Positions 11,601 through 23,692 are shown, counted from the stretch's first letter. The stretch is DNA of 64,000 nucleotides from Oscheius dolichura (GCA_932521035.1 OW051496.1:2108001-2172000); one strand, 5' to 3'. Notes: generated from the sequence alone by a model not told the origin. A program made the numbers and translations.

Positions 11601-12721
11601 TGAATGCAGTGATTTCTTCAATTGACGGCCTAGTTGACGGCGCTTGCCAGCATCTAAATGGAACAATTTATTTCAATCAGTACACTACTAACCTTTCCAC
11701 GAGACTGGATAATTCGCCTTCCATTGCAGCAGAATCTATTATCGGTTCTGTGCCAACATTTCCCTCGCTGTCCTTCTTTAAATATTTCCATGGGCGTCTA
11801 ACATTCATACGATTATTAGAATGAAATGGGCCAACTTTCTGTGGAATATTTCCCAGATCGTCACTCCAAAGGAAAATACATCGGCCCGTTCATCGTAGTT
11901 ATTTGAAGTGAGTACTTCTGGCGCCCTATAGTATTGCGTACCAACATTCCTGTAAAATTAGGCCGTAGAAAGAGAGAAGGAGAGATAGTTACGATGTAAT
12001 TCTGTCACTAGAAACATTTCTAGCTTGTCCGAAATCTGCCAATTTCAAATGATTTCGCGCGGCTAAGAGAATGCTGAATAAATCTATATAAAATTGGAGA
12101 AAATGTTAACTTTTCTGGTTTGATATCTCTATGAATTATGTCGTTTTCATGAAGGAATTGTAATCCCGAGCCGATTTGACGGATCCATATGGCGGCTAAC
12201 CCAATATTGTACGTTTTAGAGACGTCATGGATTTCTGAGCAGTTCATTTCAAGCTAAATTGACTTACCTTTATGAAGACTGCCAAGTTTCATATACTCCA
12301 TAACGTAACCGGAATACTGTAGCTTTTCGTTACCTTCCTGGTCTCTAATGGCTGTCCCATCCCAAATTACTCCAAATATTTCCACAACGTTCGGATGAGA
12401 GTGCTGAAAACAGGGAAAATGACAATAGGGTGCGACTCTTTCAGGCGTTCTCGAAAAAAAATGATGTCGTACCTTTTTCAGTATCAGAATCTCTCGTTGA
12501 GAATATACATCCGGTCGGAAAAACTCTTTTACAGCCACGCTTCTAAACAGAAACGTCTGGGATGACAAAAGCGCATACCGTTTACGTCTAACCCCGTCCT
12601 TTTCAACGGTACTGTATCCCTTATATTTCACAGCAACTATACCTCCGTCATCCGGCTCAGCCAATCTTTTGGATTTATCCAAAGAATGTGGTGGTATTCC
12701 AATACCTCCCCGGCGTTTCAT
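8628..12721 (-). pseudogene. tandem kinase-kinase-Kelch gene, one in-frame stop
   Basis: Two family units are joined head to tail. Unit 1 exons: 12721-12579, 12542-12473, 12403-12268, 12234-12111, 12073-11993, 11949-11836, 11797-11693, 11653-11581, 11501-11412. It has VAVK, HRDIKPEN and DFG, but its first exon runs straight from GGIVAVKY into KGYSTV, so the glycine loop is missing; it ends about 30 residues into a Kelch start (STWDTS). Unit 2 exons: 11293-11245, 11202-11091, 11054-10985, 10943-10811, 10769-10646, 10609-10523, 10480-10367, 10328-10230, 9706-9631, 9580-9228, 9162-8628. Its former MGxVLSS start reads LRRVLSS behind a CAG acceptor, so it can be spliced to unit 1 in phase 0. HRDVKPKN, DFG, APE and all six Kelch blades are present. 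The spliced frame is 896 codons long but has TGA at 11024-11026, just after VAVKVFYQ, where the 24029-24098 exon has a Leu codon. Unit 2 could instead start at ATG 11335. The stop may be a real lesion or a sequence error. Confidence 0.75.
9708..10094. mobile_element. TTAA-flanked MITE at the intron 8 acceptor
   Basis: The ends TTAAAGGAACAGTCAGGGAG and complement are both within TTAA. It is inserted exactly in the TTTTTAAG 3' splice site before exon 9 of the kinase unit, so the duplicated TTAA recreates TTTAAG next to the exon. The inverted partner at 50394-50769 is in the same splice site of the mirrored gene, showing that insertion preceded the duplication. Confidence 0.85.
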
Positions 12722-13560
12722 TGTCTTTCCAGGACTCCGTGTTTGCTATTTCACAACTTCAATCGACTGAAAATGATCGGGATAAAGAAAGCATTCGAAG
12801 AGAAATTGAGGATGAGAAATTGGCAATTGTAATCATATCCGCCCCCTTACTGAAATACAATGGGTACTTCCATAAAAGCCCCTTGGAAATATTGTCAAAT
12901 ATGAGAAGTTTCCCTTTCTTACAGATTATACTTTCAATTAATCAACCTTTAAATAGGATGCAAAAAAGGGAGAGAGGCTGCCTGTTTGTGCACACATGGA
13001 GCTGATAGGGAAAACAAATAAGACCGATGGAAGACGTATAAAATTCTGAGAGTATTTATCTGGTGAAAAGAAAGTTGAAGAAGGGACGACAAGGACGTTT
13101 TTCCTCAATTTTATTCCATTTTTAGTCACCTTTCCCCGCAACAATTCTCTTTTCATAGCGAGAAGACGACGGAAAGGTCAACACAACTAATGACTCAGTT
13201 CTGAGTGGAGTGTGTCTGACGGGAAGCGAAAACAAGAAGTCGAAGCCATTTACTTGAAAATAATTATTTTCTAGGTACTGATGCCCCTTATCAGACCTTT
13301 CCCTTTCCACTTCCAGACCTTTCCCTGTCCACTTCCGGTACCCCGTCTATTGACACAAAACAAATCACGTGCCCCGATAAAATTGAAGCAATAGATTGAT
13401 TGAAACAAGAGGATCGTGTAATTTTTTGAAAAACTGAAGGATTACAGATTGTTTGAGCATCTTTTCGTAGACATACCTGGGATTCCAATACCTCCCCGGC
13501 GTTTCATTGTCTTTCCAGGACTCCGTGTTTGCTATTTCACAACGGAGATTCATGCACACA
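12695..13560 (-). repeat. duplicated 5' exon region of the tandem kinase gene
   Basis: Bases 12695-12757 and 13480-13542 are almost identical and carry the same ATGAAACGCCGGGGAGGT start. The distal copy is followed by a splice donor (CCCAG/GTATGTC). The proximal copy continues without an intron into the kinase N-terminal exon. An alternative start could use the distal copy, or MCMNLRC at 13559. The spacer holds nothing recognised. Confidence 0.5.
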
Positions 13561-13618
13561 GCTTGTCCTCCATAGTCTATAGATAGCTGTATTTCAGAGG
13601 AAAATCTGTCCTATAGTC

Positions 13619-14074
13619 TTAAAGGAACAGTCTCGCACTTGGTCCAGCGTGGTCCGGGGATCGCGCGCGCAGTTTGAATATTTAGATTCGCATATCCATT
13701 TTTGACGTTTTTTTGCCATTTTTATGTCATTTCAGCTTATTTTCGCAGGGTTTTCTATATTATTCGACAAATAACATATAGCAGAAGCTAAAACTATAGT
13801 TCGAAAGCCAGGAGGATGGCTGTCACCGAAGAATTTGTATTAATTACGAATTGGAACGATTCTGTTCGTTTCACAATTCTTCTGTTATTATTTCTTCATG
13901 CTGGTCATTCCCAAACACTTATACGATGATTTTGAAGTGTTGCAATGATATTTTTCAAATGAAAAATGAAAATAATGTAAAAAACTCGATCAAAACGCCA
14001 AATTCAAACAGCGCGCGCGCCGATACCGTAACATAAGAGGACGCGCGCAAAACCATGCGAGACTGTTCCTTTAA
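13619..14074. mobile_element. TTAA-flanked inverted-repeat element
   Basis: It begins TTAAAGGAACAGTCTCGCA and ends TGCGAGACTGTTCCTTTAA. Subterminal CGCGCGC tracts occur at both ends. It shares the first 14 bp with the 9708-10094 family but has a different interior. Confidence 0.8.
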
Positions 14075-14235
14075 GAAAAAAGACGGCATTCAAGGCCTAA
14101 TTCGCCGAGAACAAATTTTAGTGGTGGGGCGCACTCACAGATAATTTTTGAGCGGCCAAGAAGAAGAAAAGGCCAGTAAGTTCGGCCAGTTGCTAAACCG
14201 TTAGACCTTGATTGTCGTCTTTTTTCTTGACAGAC
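14075..14235. mobile_element. fold-back element (AAGAAAAAAGACG ends), copy 1
   Basis: The inverted ends match those at 23322-23482, where the element is complete with TATAGTCTGTCAAG termini. Here the left end abuts the TTAA element directly, indicating nested insertion or truncation. Confidence 0.6.
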
Positions 14236-14883
14236 TATACCACATATGTTTTATCTCAAATGAAGAATAAGTCAATGAGGGGAACAGAACCAACGGGAAG
14301 ATGTCGGTTCTATAAAGACGAACGTTTGTTCTTTTCGATAATCCGGGTGGAGAGAGCCGTACTACCGAATAAAATCTGACAAGTTGACAAGGGAGAATAA
14401 GATAGGGATCAGGGTTGGGCGGGATTCCCGAAACCGGGCCGTCTCGGTGTGAAACGGATGACTCCCGATCTCGGGTCGGCTTTCGGGATAGGTCGCCTCG
14501 TCTCGTTCCGGTTTTCTGGCGGGATGAGCGGGAGAAAACCGGGACGACACCTTCTCTCTGGAAGGTCATTTTTTGAGGATTTTCGCCAAAATTTGACCAC
14601 AATTTGGTAGAACAAATTTTTAAAAAACGAAAAAGTTCTGTATATTTGAACGCTAATCAGTTTCCCACCTCTATCATTCCTATTTCTGGCCGATTTTCTG
14701 AATAAGGGTGGGACATGATAAACCCACGTGGGTTAGTGGCCACTGTGCAAGATTGGAGCCACGCGGTAAAGTTCGTGGCATCATTTGCGTTTCAAATGCC
14801 AAGAATCCAGTTTCAATTGCTATGAAAGTCTGTTATTTGGTTTATTGACCGAGGCATCGACAAAATTCCTATCTTGACTTTTG
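14130..14883. repeat. dispersed repeat R1, copy 1
   Basis: About 750 bp is shared with 27204-27943 and, without its first part, with 30577-31162. It contains a CAGGGTTGGGCGGGAT motif resembling hAT-type termini and a GC-rich stretch rich in CCGGG. The minus-strand open frames of about 130 codons occur in all copies and have proline/arginine-rich composition only; I do not regard them as genes. Confidence 0.7.
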
Positions 14884-15340
14884 TCCTAACGACTGTCAGG
14901 AATGGTCCAGAGCCCATGGGAGGGCGGGCAGTCTAGTCACCTGTGCGGATAGGATGTGGCAATCTATCCGTATCCCACAGGAACAGAATGATTAGATGAT
15001 TCAGTTATTTTATCTTATTATATTTGTATTGGATCGGAGTAATAAATAGATGGATATAAGAACTGTCTATTCATTCATCCCTTCATATTTGAAACTTCCA
15101 CTGAACCACCCGGGCCATAGACTAAGACGGCCTTTAGACTAGATAATGACACGGGTTCAAACATGGTGCATCGGCCGGGAATTAATTTAATTCCCCCCGG
15201 GCAATCAGAGATGCTCTTTGTCGTTCAGATCAGTTCAAATGAATTCAGTGTGAACTTGACTCAGTTTTCCGTTATGGTCTAATCTGGAAAGATTTACGAT
15301 TTATACTCCCTCAAAAAACATTTAGTCAATTTCGCTATGA
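14884..15340. other. unassigned intergenic sequence
   Basis: No gene or repeat boundary recognised. The right end from about 15300 is the conserved short 3' flank of the Kelch gene that follows. Confidence 0.4.
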
Positions 15341-15353
15341 TCTCTCGAATTAT

Positions 15354-17282
15354 TTATTGTTTTAAATCGTTTGGATAAGAACAAAGACGATCCGCGAACT
15401 CTTGAGGAACGAGAACAGCAGACGAAGAGGAAGGAAAAATCGGAGAGAGAGGGAAAGAGGGGCCAACACGCCAATTGATTCCGTTAAATATTTCCACATC
15501 GGGACTATCAATACTATTATCCCAGCCAATTGAAATGATTTCTCGGCCAAGAACTGCTGCAACAGGTTTAGAAACAGGGTAGGTTAAGGGCGACAACTCT
15601 TTCCATTGACCATTTTCTTCAAGTGGATCCAATTCCAGAACTGTGGTAGTCTTTTCTTTTTCATCCCAACCTCCTAATACAACCAGTCTATTTCTATAAC
15701 AAACGAGGGTATGGTCAAATCGAAGTGTTGGCATATCCGTCAGTCCAGTCCACACTCCACTCTCAGGATCGAAACATTCCACACTTTTCAAATAGACGGG
15801 GCCATCTCCTTTTCCTCCACAAATATATATTTTCCCATTACAGACGGCTGCAGCTGCACCTTGTCTGCCATATTTCATGTCTCTAAAATCTCTTATTAGC
15901 CGAAAGATAATCAAAAGATTATAGGCTCCCTTCATAAAGACAACTTACGGCATCGGTGTCCATTTATCCTCCTTCGGATCATATCGTTCCACACTTTTTA
16001 AGTATTCAACCTTTTCATTCACTCCTCCAAACAGCCAAATGTATCCATTCCATCCCAAACAGGTATTACTAATATCTCCTCGTCCCTCATTCATATCAGC
16101 CAGTTGTTTCCATTCCATATTTTCGTCCAACTTGAATAATGACTTGTAAGAGTCGGTTAGATAGAGTTCATCATCGAGATAAACAACACCAGCAGATAGA
16201 ATAAGCATCACTATCTCCTCCCACGACCAAAATCTAAAAAAGTGGAGTCCATTTTCTTTTGTAACACCCAAATTTTCACCTACCGTCGGGCCGAGTTTTG
16301 GTTCAAAGTTTATGATTTCCTGGATCGACGGCCTATCAGATATCTCTCTTTGCCAGCATCTTAAAACTATTTTTATAGAATTGTCCAACAAACAAAGAAA
16401 ACGAAATAAGGTTAGTCTTGTAGGCCTTTTCAGCCCCAAACTTCATATTTCTACACCAACCTTTTCACAAAATTCCACGAATCCTCGCTCATTTCTACAA
16501 TATCTATAGGCAGTTGCATACAATCATTTCCAACTTGTAAATGTTTCGAAGAGTACCTTTTATATTGTACACTGATCAAATAAAATCACCCGACTTCCGG
16601 GCATATAATTTCCCATATTGTTACTCCAAGTGAATAGACATCAGCCGGCGGGCCGTAATTCTTTGATGTTATTACTTCTGGAGCCATATAGACATTTGTG
16701 CCAATGGGACTGGAAATATTAAAATTTATTGGGCAGAGAAGAGTCAATTACCCAGTAGTACATGTATTTTTGTGAGAAATATTCCTAGCCAGTTTTAAAT
16801 GAGTTCTTGTTGCTAGAAGGATGCTAAAAACGAGTATTAATAAACAGAGAAAATGTATACTTTTCGGGGCTTGACGTCTCTGTGAAGTATTTTGTCGGAA
16901 AAAAAACAGAAAAGAACGGTTTTCTTACCGTTTCAATATCTGGATTTCTCTTTCAGAATATTCATCGTGTTTAGAAAATATATTTATAGCAACAGCTCTA
17001 AATATAAAGAGGTTTCCGTAAGAAAAAAGACTAACCGTTCCTTTCCAGTCCGTCCAATTTCATCGTACCCTGTAAAAACTGTACCGTAACCTCCATTATC
17101 CAACTTTTCTAACTCTTGAAAATCATTCAGAGCGTAGTAGGGTATGTGAAGGGCTGAAATATGGTATTCGATAGAAAATAGAAGATTAGCCTCACCATCA
17201 GGAGTATATTTCACAGCAACTATACCTCCGTCATCCGGCTCAGCCAATCTTTTGGATTTATCCAAAGAATGAGGTGGTATGC
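15354..17282 (-). pseudogene. kinase-Kelch pseudogene with catalytic motifs deleted
   Basis: Recognisable exons: N-terminal 17282-17196 (LDKSKRLAEPDD...VKYTPDG), glycine-loop exon 17153-17036 (DNGGYGTVF), lysine exon 16997-16929, then a deletion into the catalytic-loop exon (ILHRDVKP), the activation-segment exons, exon 9 at 16359-16284, and Kelch exons 16233-15948 and 15882-15354. The VAVK lysine is replaced (VAIN). The DFG motif is gone: LKLADFGLARN has become LKLARN by loss of 15 bp between two CTGGCT repeats. Exon 4 and most of exon 5 are missing. Kelch exon 10 has a deletion of about 70 bp that shifts the frame. The last Kelch exon is still open. A non-functional kinase by every criterion visible. 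Confidence 0.85.
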
Positions 17283-17329
17283 CTGGAAATGAACTAACTA
17301 AAACAAAAACAAGTCATACCACCTGAATG

Positions 17330-18230
17330 TTTCGGCCAACCATCTTCCTCACCTGGTGAGCTCACCAAATCTAAAAAAACTCACCAAATCTAGAAAATCA
17401 AATTTCTTTGATTTTGATGATACTTCATCTTATTTCTATAATTTTTCGATCGTGCTTTTAGCTTTTTTGATAATTTCAACTACTAGCAATATCTAGAGAT
17501 TATGGGGAATCCGATGCCGTAACTTTTATTTTATAAGAGTGAATGCCAGAAAAGTTATACGCAAAAGTATGACAAAAGTGAATTTTTTCAAATGCAAAAA
17601 ATCAAACTTGCGATACATCTACTAGGCTCTTATAAGTCGCTGCTACTGTTCGATAGTAGATTTTATTTATTTCTTATATTTTTATGATTACTATTTATAT
17701 ATTTCCGGGTCAGAAAAATGTGGGGGAAAAGATAGAATAGGTTATAACGCTTGAGATGAAAGAAAACGAACGATATTTTTATGAAATGAAATGTATATCA
17801 TATCTCTCAAATCAATTCCTGTGATGTTATTTCTAATATTTTCGATGTTTATCATGTTTAAATAAGCCTAGGATTATACTAGAACAAAAATGTACGCTAT
17901 AATTACTGTGATAGCAATAAGTAGCACTCAATACATAGCTTTTCATCTACTTCTTATCTTTATAATACTTATTACTATTATTTTTATATACTTCTAGGTC
18001 AGAAAAATATGGAGAAGAAGATAGCATAGGTTATACAGCTTGAGATAAAGGATAACTGAAGTAATATTTGTAAATCGATTTGGATCCCTTACGCTTTTAG
18101 TGGTCCTCTCAAATTAATTAGTGTGATGTTATTTAGACTGTTTTCAATGTTTTTATGATTGAAGGAGGCTTGAGCTTGATCGTGAACATAATGAAGGTCG
18201 ACTGGGGTCGAACTGCTGAGGGTCCACTCC
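17330..18230. repeat. AT-rich spacer with imperfect tandem repeat of about 290 bp
   Basis: Segments around 17696-17765 and 17985-18050 (GGTCAGAAAAAT...GGTTATA...CTTGAGAT) are diverged repeats of each other, and a third lies at 28670-28725. A tract of CTCACCAAATCTA(G)AAA at 17360-17400 recurs at 28575-28605. No coding evidence. Confidence 0.55.
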
Positions 18231-20010
18231 GATAATATCGTTCCTCCACTTCTCCACGACGTCACCGGACCAGCAACGAGTCTCCTTGGTTATCTTATCG
18301 AGGATTCCGCGTATGCCGACAGATGCCGAATGTCGAAGAAGCCGATACTGCTACCTGAAATGCCATCCCAGTGCGGGAAGAGCCTAGAGACTCTTCGGAA
18401 GGAGAAACACCCCCAAGAAAAAACGTTGGATTCTCTAAGACGATCTAATGGATACACTTCCCATCTTTTTAACCATATGAAAAAGGAAAATATCGTTTTG
18501 CAACATTATCAAGGAGGTATTTCTTTTGCAAAAATGTTGTAATTGCTGTTTTTTGAGGAATCTTGACGGGGAACCACGTGAAACGCTTCCTCTCAACAAT
18601 ATACTAGGCAGTTGAGAGATTTGCTACAACCCCTCAGGGTACCACCAGTGAAAAGGCGACCTCCAGCGACTTAGCAATATTTACTGCATGGTTAGTTTCA
18701 TACGCCGTAATTTACAAGCGCAAATTATAGATAGGTTCAACTTTAAGGAATATTCAATCTCTGACAAAAACTGAAAGACTGGAATATGAAGAACAAGAAA
18801 CCTTATTACTCATGACAACAAAATTTGCGGAAATGTTCACACTTCTCCCCTTTATGAACATTACGCCTAAAATTCATGGCATCGGCGGTTAGTTAGTCGT
18901 AGTTTACTGTTATCTTTTAGCCCACTTCTACCCATTCTTTAAAAAAAACATGGAGCCCTTGGAGACTTTGGGGAACAATTTCTCGAAAGTGTACACTGGA
19001 ATGCGGCCAAGAACAACTCAGGAATGGTAAATGGAAGCAACAAACTAGCCTGTGTTATGAAGGGCGTCAATATTAGATCGATGATTATGTATGGAACTAA
19101 TGTCGATAACGCTGATAGCGATGATGAATAAAATATTGTCGTGTAATATATTTTTATCTAAAATGAACAAAAAGCACATTAAAAAACCTGTTGCCGTCGT
19201 TGTTGATGACGTTGTTCTTCTTGCCAACGTAGCAGACCTCCGGAAGTAGTAGAAAACCTGAAAAGATACCATGAACACATGTTGAGAGAACAAAAAGCGA
19301 AGCAAGTAACAAGCAAACATCAAAATCAACCAAAAATGAAAAAAAAAACCGCAACAAAAGGAACACGCGTTGGATCAAACGAGTGTAAACAGCGGACAAA
19401 CGGCGTTTTTGTCATACGGATTACGGTAACCACCGTTGTAGACGTTTAGTAGCTTGATCCAGACATACATAGTTCGAGTTCTTGGTCTTGTTCGATGCAG
19501 AAAAAAATGCTGATCCGGAAGTAATTTTTTCGGAAAAATCTGTTCAGCTTTTGATATAGAAAAACAGGAAAAATGAATATCCTTTTTGTGATACATTTGT
19601 ATGGACCCAAAAAATTACTTCCGAGTGAAAAAAATATGATCTTTCGAATGCAATTTACAGAAAATTATATAAATGAGCAGTTCTCTCTACTAAACGTCTA
19701 CAAAGTTGTTCGGGCTGTAGAACAAAAATTGCGGATTTTCTGTCGGTTGGTTTTCACTAAAATTTGCTCCATTAGATTTCTCTTGAAAAACTCTATCAGC
19801 TGATTTTTAAATTTACGAAAATGGCCAAGAAATGGCCAAAATATAGGGGCAAAGCTAGTTTACATTATTCTACGCCAAAAAATGGCGAACAAAATTGTTT
19901 ATAGCGGTAAACGGGTTGGATAGCAGAGAAGTGGATCACACCTCAGAAATGAGAATAGCAGAGCGAAAGTATGTAAACACGAGCTCTGAGGTGAGAAAGG
20001 GGCCATCTGG
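18231..20010. other. gene-poor spacer
   Basis: The longest frame of note is 18330-18542 (+), a polar 70-residue stretch (PSQCGKSLETLRKEKHPQEK) that I do not recognise. It might be an old exon, but I see no matching splice partner. The rest to 20010 is AT-rich with no recognisable gene or repeat. Confidence 0.4.
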
Positions 20011-20949
20011 CTATTTGGTTCCATTAAATATCTCTACTCTACGCGTATTACGATCATCATCCCGAACTCCGCCAATTGTAAAAATTTCTCGACCAAGAAC
20101 TGCTCCAACGAAAGGATATCCAGGAAATGTTAGGGACGGTAACTCTTTCCATTGACCATTTTTTTCGTGTGGATCCAATTCCAGGACTGTGGTAGTAGGT
20201 AGTTTTCTATCCCAACCTCCTATTACAACCAGTCTATTTCTATACCAAACGAGGCAATGATCTAAGCGAGGTGTTGGCATATCCGTCAGTTCCGTCCACA
20301 CTCCACTCTCAGGATCGAAACATTCCACACTGTTCAAACAGACAAAATCATTTCTCCATCCTCCACTCTCAGAATCGGAACATTCCACACTGTTCAAATA
20401 GACGGGGCCATCTCTTCCTCCGCTAATATATATTTTACCGTTACAAGCCGTTGCCGCTGCTTCTGCTCTGCCATATTTCATGTATCTAAAATCTCTTATT
20501 CCCAGAAAGATAATCAAAAGATTATAGGCTCCCTTTATAACGATAACTTACGGCATCCGTGTCCATTTATCCTCCTTCGGATCATATCGTTCCACACTTT
20601 TTGGTACTTCTTTTCTGTCCCAATTCCATCCTCCAAACACCCAAATGTATCCATTCCATCCCAAACAGGTATTCTTAATATCTCTTCGTTCCTCATTCTT
20701 ATCAGCCAGTCGTTTCCATTCCATATTTTCGTCCAACTTGAATAATGACTTGTCATCATCGATTTGATAAAGTTTATCATCAAGATAAACAGTACCAGTA
20801 GTTCGAACGCCATCGCTTTGGGGAAGTTTCATCTGTGAGGCAATCCAGTTGGATGCCTTCCGATTCCATCTTGTCATAGCATTACCATAACCTGCTTCCA
20901 CGACCAAAACCTAAATAAAAGAGTCCATCTTCCTTCGCCGAAAGCCGCA

Positions 20950-21405
20950 AATTATGGCTCTACTGTAGATTATGCAGTCAACTGAATTTTTTGCGGCGCG
21001 TTTGTAGCTTGCTCATTTCTCAACCATTGTCAACAATTCAAGTGTCGCAAAGGCCCCGTCAGACACACAAACGGAGACCGCAGCACCGGCACAATAAATA
21101 TTCTCAAGAACTGCTCTATGTTCTTGATAGGAGTGCAGATCAAGACGGTTCTGACTAGCTTGTTTTTAGCTCAATAGGCCGGACAGAAAACTTCCTATAA
21201 AGACAAACGTATATAAATTAGCGAAAATTTAATATTATTTTATAAGAAGTTTTCTATGAGGGTTATGCCACTGAAAACAACCGTTTTGATATGCACTCCA
21301 AGGCGACACTTGAATTGTTAAAAATGGTTGAGAAATGAGCAAGCTACAGCTTCAAAAGCGCCGCAAAAAATTCCATTGACTGCATAATTTGCAGTAAAGC
21401 CCAAA
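20950..21405. mobile_element. long inverted-repeat element in intron 9
   Basis: The ends (GGCTCTACTGTAGATTATGCAGTCA and a diverged complement) extend inward as arms of more than 100 bp with a GTTCTTGATAGGAGTGCAGAT core. Related copies lie at 39590-39905 (inverted, beside the mirrored Kelch copy), 45450-45755 and 54146-54563. Confidence 0.7.
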
Positions 21406-21862
21406 TTGTCACCAACCGTGTATTTTTCCGAAAATTCAATGATTTCTTTGATTGTCGGCCGTTCAGATACTTCTCTTTGGCAGCAACTGAAAAAATACTT
21501 TATAGAGGTCTTTAATCTAATCATTCCTATTTGTGAAAATAATGCCCCCGAAATCTAGATGTATTTTATAGAAAATTCCAACCTTTTCACAAAATTCCAC
21601 GAATCCTCGCTCATTTCTACAATATCTATAGGCAGTTGCATACAATCATTTCCTACTTGTAGATGTTTCGAAGGGTACCTACTTTTATATTGTACACTGA
21701 TCAAATGAAATCACCCGACTTCCGGCATATAATTTCCCAAATTGTGATTCCAAACGAATAAACATCAGCTGGAACACCGTAATCCTTTGATATTATTACT
21801 TCCGGAGCCATATAGATATTTGTGCCAATGGGACTGGAATAGCAACATTACGGGGAAGATAC

Positions 21863-22123
21863 CAGGGCTGTGCGGGATGGCCATTTTCGAAGCGGGACGG
21901 GAACGGGACGGGATGACATGCTCATCCCGTTATGCGAGACGGGAACGGGAAAATCCCGGGGGTAATCCTGCGGGACGGGACGGGAACGGGATCCCTGATT
22001 GCCAGCAACGCGGGTGCGAATCTCGGGAACGGGATGGGAGATTTCAGATGGGACGGGAACGGGACGCGACTCGTCCCGCCCAAAAAACGGGATGAAACGG
22101 GACGGGAATCCCGCACAGCCCTG
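21863..22123. mobile_element. non-autonomous hAT-type element with 8-bp TSD
   Basis: The termini are CAGGGCTGTGCGGGAT and its complement. The flanking 8 bp GAAGATAC occur at both 21855-21862 and 22124-22131, a hAT-type target duplication. The interior is built of GGGACGGGAAC motifs. Inserted in a kinase intron. Confidence 0.85.
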
Positions 22124-22435
22124 GAAGATACGAGTCACTTACCCAGTAGTACATGATTGTTGGTAAGAAATACTCCTAGCTAGACCGAAATCGGCTAACT
22201 CCAAATGAGTTCTTGTTGTCAATAGAATACTGAGAAAAAAAAATCATACGCAGAGAAAATATACCTACTTTGAAGGCTTGACATCCCTGTGAATTATTCG
22301 AAATTTTATACGAAATACGAAATTTTTTATCAGCCTGTACCAAGCGTATTGGAAAGCTAGCATCTTCGAAAAAACCGCCGGCCACCAGTATGTCACGCGG
22401 TCGACAAGCCTCGACGGCCAAGGATTAAAGTTACG

Positions 22436-23692
22436 GACTGTATTTTCGGAATGTATTTTCCGAAAATGTATCTATTAGCACAATATCCTACCTTAATAAT
22501 CGGCAGATCTCTGTCTGCCTGCGAGACATGTCGCCTGTGTAGATTGACAGGTCAAACGGGAGAGAAGCAGAACGTTTCGACCGTCTGATCTTATCCGACG
22601 GTCAACTCTTTTTCGACCTTCACATTTTGATCCGTCAAGAAAATGACTAGAGGCCGGTGCAACATCGTCTCGCTGGGGCAGGAGGGCAGCTCGGGAGGGG
22701 GAGACGGAGCTGGAAAAGGGGCTTTTGAAATTTAGCCCTGGAAGTTGCTATTTTGGCGGAGCTGGACCTAGTCGGTGGCCCGCCTCTGCCTACAGTTTAG
22801 ATCTCTTGCCGCCCCAAATACATATGTTGATGCTATTTTTTGTTCTCAATGCGTGCAGAACACTATTCTTCTTCTTACAGACAGGCCAACTGAGCTGGAA
22901 GTGGAACCTCAATTTTGGCGATCACCCCACTGCAGGGATAGTGGGCGACCAGTGCCCATTTTCAACTCACTTCCGACATGTTGATACTCTATTTTTTTCA
23001 TAAACATGTCATATCAGTGATGATTTTTGCACCACTGGATTTGTCTCATCGAGAGCAGTCCCAAAATCAGAGTTTTTGGAAGCGATATTGGCCTTGTCAC
23101 CCAAGGTTTGGTGCCTTTTTTCGGTTGTCAAAATTCACGGTGACATGCAAATGAACTGAAAATTGGTGGATAACCATAAAACGAGGCGTAGAATATAAGG
23201 GAAAAAGAATTGAAGCACGGGGATTTGTGGGAAACCCAGGGACAAGACTTATGTTACAACCTAATAGTCTTTTAGGGGCGGCTGCCCCGCCGCGACCCCC
23301 CTGCGTAGTGGCTCCTCGTCGACATATAGTCTGTCAAGAAAAAAGACGACGTCTAACTGGCCGAGAGCAAATTTTAGTGATGCGCGAACTAACAGATAAT
23401 TTTTGAGCGGCCAAGAAGAAAAAAAGGCCAGCTGCTAAACCGTTAGACCTTGAATGTCGTCTTTTTTCTTGACAGACTTTACCATGTCTATACCGCTAAT
23501 AAGTTTTAAAGACCGCTAAAGCGAAAAAGAGTCGTACAGTTTTTTCACTTTTCCTTTCCTTGTACAACCAGGAACACTGAGAATTGAACGAAGAGCGTCT
23601 CGCAGACAGACAGACAGAGATCTGCCTATTATTAAGGTAGGATATTGTGCTAATAGATACATTTTCGGAAAATACAGTCCGTATTTCACTGT
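22436..23692. repeat. region bounded by inverted repeats of about 90 bp
   Basis: Bases 22436-22540 recur inverted at 23605-23692 (ATATTGTGCTAATAGATACATTTTCGG and neighbours). The interior holds a fold-back at 23322-23482 and otherwise unassigned sequence, with short open frames lacking recognisable content. Confidence 0.6.
23322..23482. mobile_element. fold-back element (TATAGTCTGTCAAG ends)
   Basis: The 23-bp inverted termini contain GTCAAGAAAAAAGACG and complement, and an internal smaller palindrome around GGCCAAGAAG. Partial copies at 14080-14235 and 27204-27312. Confidence 0.7.

Larger units (their letters stand above)
20024..22300 (-). pseudogene. kinase-Kelch pseudogene, truncated at both ends
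   Basis: Kelch exon 10 (20910-20552) is open and nearly identical to the plus-strand copy at 39945-40303. Kelch exon 11 starts at 20485, carries an internal duplication of about 66 bp (a second NSVEC...DSESGGW unit) and breaks off at about 20024 inside VEIFNG. Exon 9 (21486-21417) reads CCQREVSERPTIKEIIEF. The DFG exon reads LELADFGLARS. The catalytic-loop exon (IIHRDVKP) is cut at about 22300, and no lysine or glycine-loop exon follows. A fold-back element occupies intron 9 and a hAT-type element interrupts the kinase part at 21863-22123. Confidence 0.8.

Noticed and set aside
14201-14602. 133-codon minus frame repeated at 27276-27665 and 30689-30889 as a gene family
   Set aside because: The frame coincides with repeat R1, shows indels between copies that are not codon-sized, and has no recognisable domain.
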